DNA of 64,000 nt from Romboutsia weinsteinii (GTDB lineage: Bacteria > Bacillota > Clostridia > Peptostreptococcales > Peptostreptococcaceae): assembly GCF_002250835.2 (NCBI RefSeq), contig NZ_NOJY02000018.1, forward strand, positions 1-64,000. Direction: 5' to 3'. Shown here piece after piece: positions 63,381 through 64,000 of this stretch. The translations under genes were made by a program, and so were the position numbers. A model generated the notes under the pieces. The model was not told the DNA's origin. It was given only the letters and a program-made list of their open reading frames with translations, and did not search any database. Numbering within the stretch: the stretch's first letter is position 1; every line of letters starts with the position of its first letter.

Positions 63381-64000
63381 TTGGAATTTATTGAACATAT
63401 ACAGAATTTATTTAATCTTGCACAAGACTATTGGATATTTACAATGATAATAGGTGTATTTAGCACTTTTATAGAAAGTTTTTTACCAGTACTACCGCTA
63501 GTTGGTATAGTTTCGATTAATGCAGCAATTTTTGGAGCTTTGATTGGACTTATAATATCATGGATAGGTTCTGGTCTTGGAACGGCAGCAGTATTTTTAG
63601 TGATTAGTAAATTTAATGATAATAAACTGTTTAATAAACTTAGAAATGAAAAAACAGAAAAAGCGATTAAATGGATGGAGGAAAAAGGATTTAAGCTTTT
63701 ATTTATAGCATATGCTTGTCCGTTTGTACCTAGTTTTTTAGTTACAATAACATCTGCATTTTGTAAGAGAAGCTTTAGAGATTTTGTACCAGCAATGCTT
63801 GCGGGAAAGTTTATTATGTTTTTAGTGGTTAGTTATATAGCAGGGGATATTAAAGGATTTATTACTAGCCCATTTAAGATAGCCTTATTTATAGGGATAG
63901 CATTTATAGCTTGGACTATTGGGGCAAAAGTAAATAAGAGCTTAGATGAATATCATGATAATCACGAGAATGTTAAAGATTTAAAAAATCATAGAGATTG
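63381..64000 (+). CDS. VTT/DedA-like membrane protein (partial, cut by window end)
   Basis: From TTG 63381 (after GGGAGG) the frame is open to the last base, at least 206 residues with no stop. It reads MEFIEHIQNLFNL, then hydrophobic segments with SFLPVLPLVG (the DedA/VTT FxP-type motif), SWIGSGLGTAAVFLVISK, YACPFVPSFLVTITSAF and AGKFIMFLVVSYIAG, and ends in a polar tail. This matches the TVP38/TMEM64 or DedA (VTT-domain) family, now linked to lipid scrambling and undecaprenyl-phosphate flipping. The natural stop lies just beyond the window. Confidence 0.82.
   Translation, partial: MEFIEHIQNLFNLAQDYWIFTMIIGVFSTFIESFLPVLPLVGIVSINAAIFGALIGLIISWIGSGLGTAAVFLVISKFNDNKLFNKLRNEKTEKAIKWMEEKGFKLLFIAYACPFVPSFLVTITSAFCKRSFRDFVPAMLAGKFIMFLVVSYIAGDIKGFITSPFKIALFIGIAFIAWTIGAKVNKSLDEYHDNHENVKDLKNHRD

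Overview
The window is AT-rich chromosomal DNA from a low-GC, spore-forming Clostridia, most likely Peptostreptococcaceae (the Clostridioides / Paraclostridium / Romboutsia / Intestinibacter group). The evidence is the strong AGGAGG-type ribosome sites with frequent TTG/GTG starts, a CspBA-type fused germination protease followed by a CspC-type pseudoprotease, a glutamate 2,3-aminomutase, PadR-DUF2812 and MerR-GyrI modules, and a bactofilin/YhbD cassette. The exact species cannot be fixed by reading. Bases 1-19 are an exact Tn5/Nextera mosaic end, so the left edge is the raw end of a sequencing contig. The right edge cuts a VTT/DedA-like membrane protein gene. No rRNA, tRNA, CRISPR array, prophage or insertion sequence was seen.

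Layout. 0.1-8.6 kb: stress and detoxification genes. These are a NUDIX hydrolase; a MATE pump divergent from a MerR regulator, with a perfect MerR operator inside a 19-bp promoter spacer; an AraC-type HTH fused to a RelA/SpoT-type HD hydrolase domain; an APH-like kinase; a 5' remnant of a patatin gene; a second MerR regulator with a stand-alone GyrI-like protein; and a second MATE pump. 8.6-14.4 kb: a GltD-like flavoprotein, a repeat-containing acidic protein, a membrane-anchored PrsA-type foldase, a DUF898-like protein and a siroheme sulfite/nitrite reductase. 14.6-18.8 kb: an AbgT transporter between two M20 peptidases (p-aminobenzoyl-glutamate/peptide salvage). 18.8-29.2 kb: a maltodextrin operon (binding protein, two permeases, LacI regulator, neopullulanase-like enzyme, alpha-1,6-glucosidase, and an alpha-glucosidase fused to maltose O-acetyltransferase) behind one promoter carrying three CG-centred LacI/CcpA-type sites. 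The transport ATPase is not encoded here.

29.2-35.6 kb: a PfoR-like EIIC protein, an exported Ig-like protein, glutamate 2,3-aminomutase with a hairpin between Shine-Dalgarno and start codon, and an AI-2E-family permease. 35.7-41 kb: the spore germination cspBA-cspC locus and a small DUF3787-like gene. 41.2-46.4 kb: zinc-ribbon membrane proteins and a NatA/NatB-like ABC exporter whose permease is fused to a CPBP protease. 46.5-51.2 kb: sbcDC. 51.3-56 kb: PadR-DUF2812, then two bactofilin-like proteins, a YhbD-like regulator and an MFS pump. 56-64 kb: a CBS/CorC membrane protein, a DbpA-type helicase, a protein with two HNH-like motifs, an AIM24 protein, an acetate transporter, an MscS channel and the truncated VTT protein.

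Most promising for follow-up: the AraC-RSH hydrolase fusion, the GH13-acetyltransferase fusion with a possible internal start, the Shine-Dalgarno-hairpin-AUG arrangement of the aminomutase gene, and two genes (cspBA and 59.67 kb) whose best-placed start codon is AUA.
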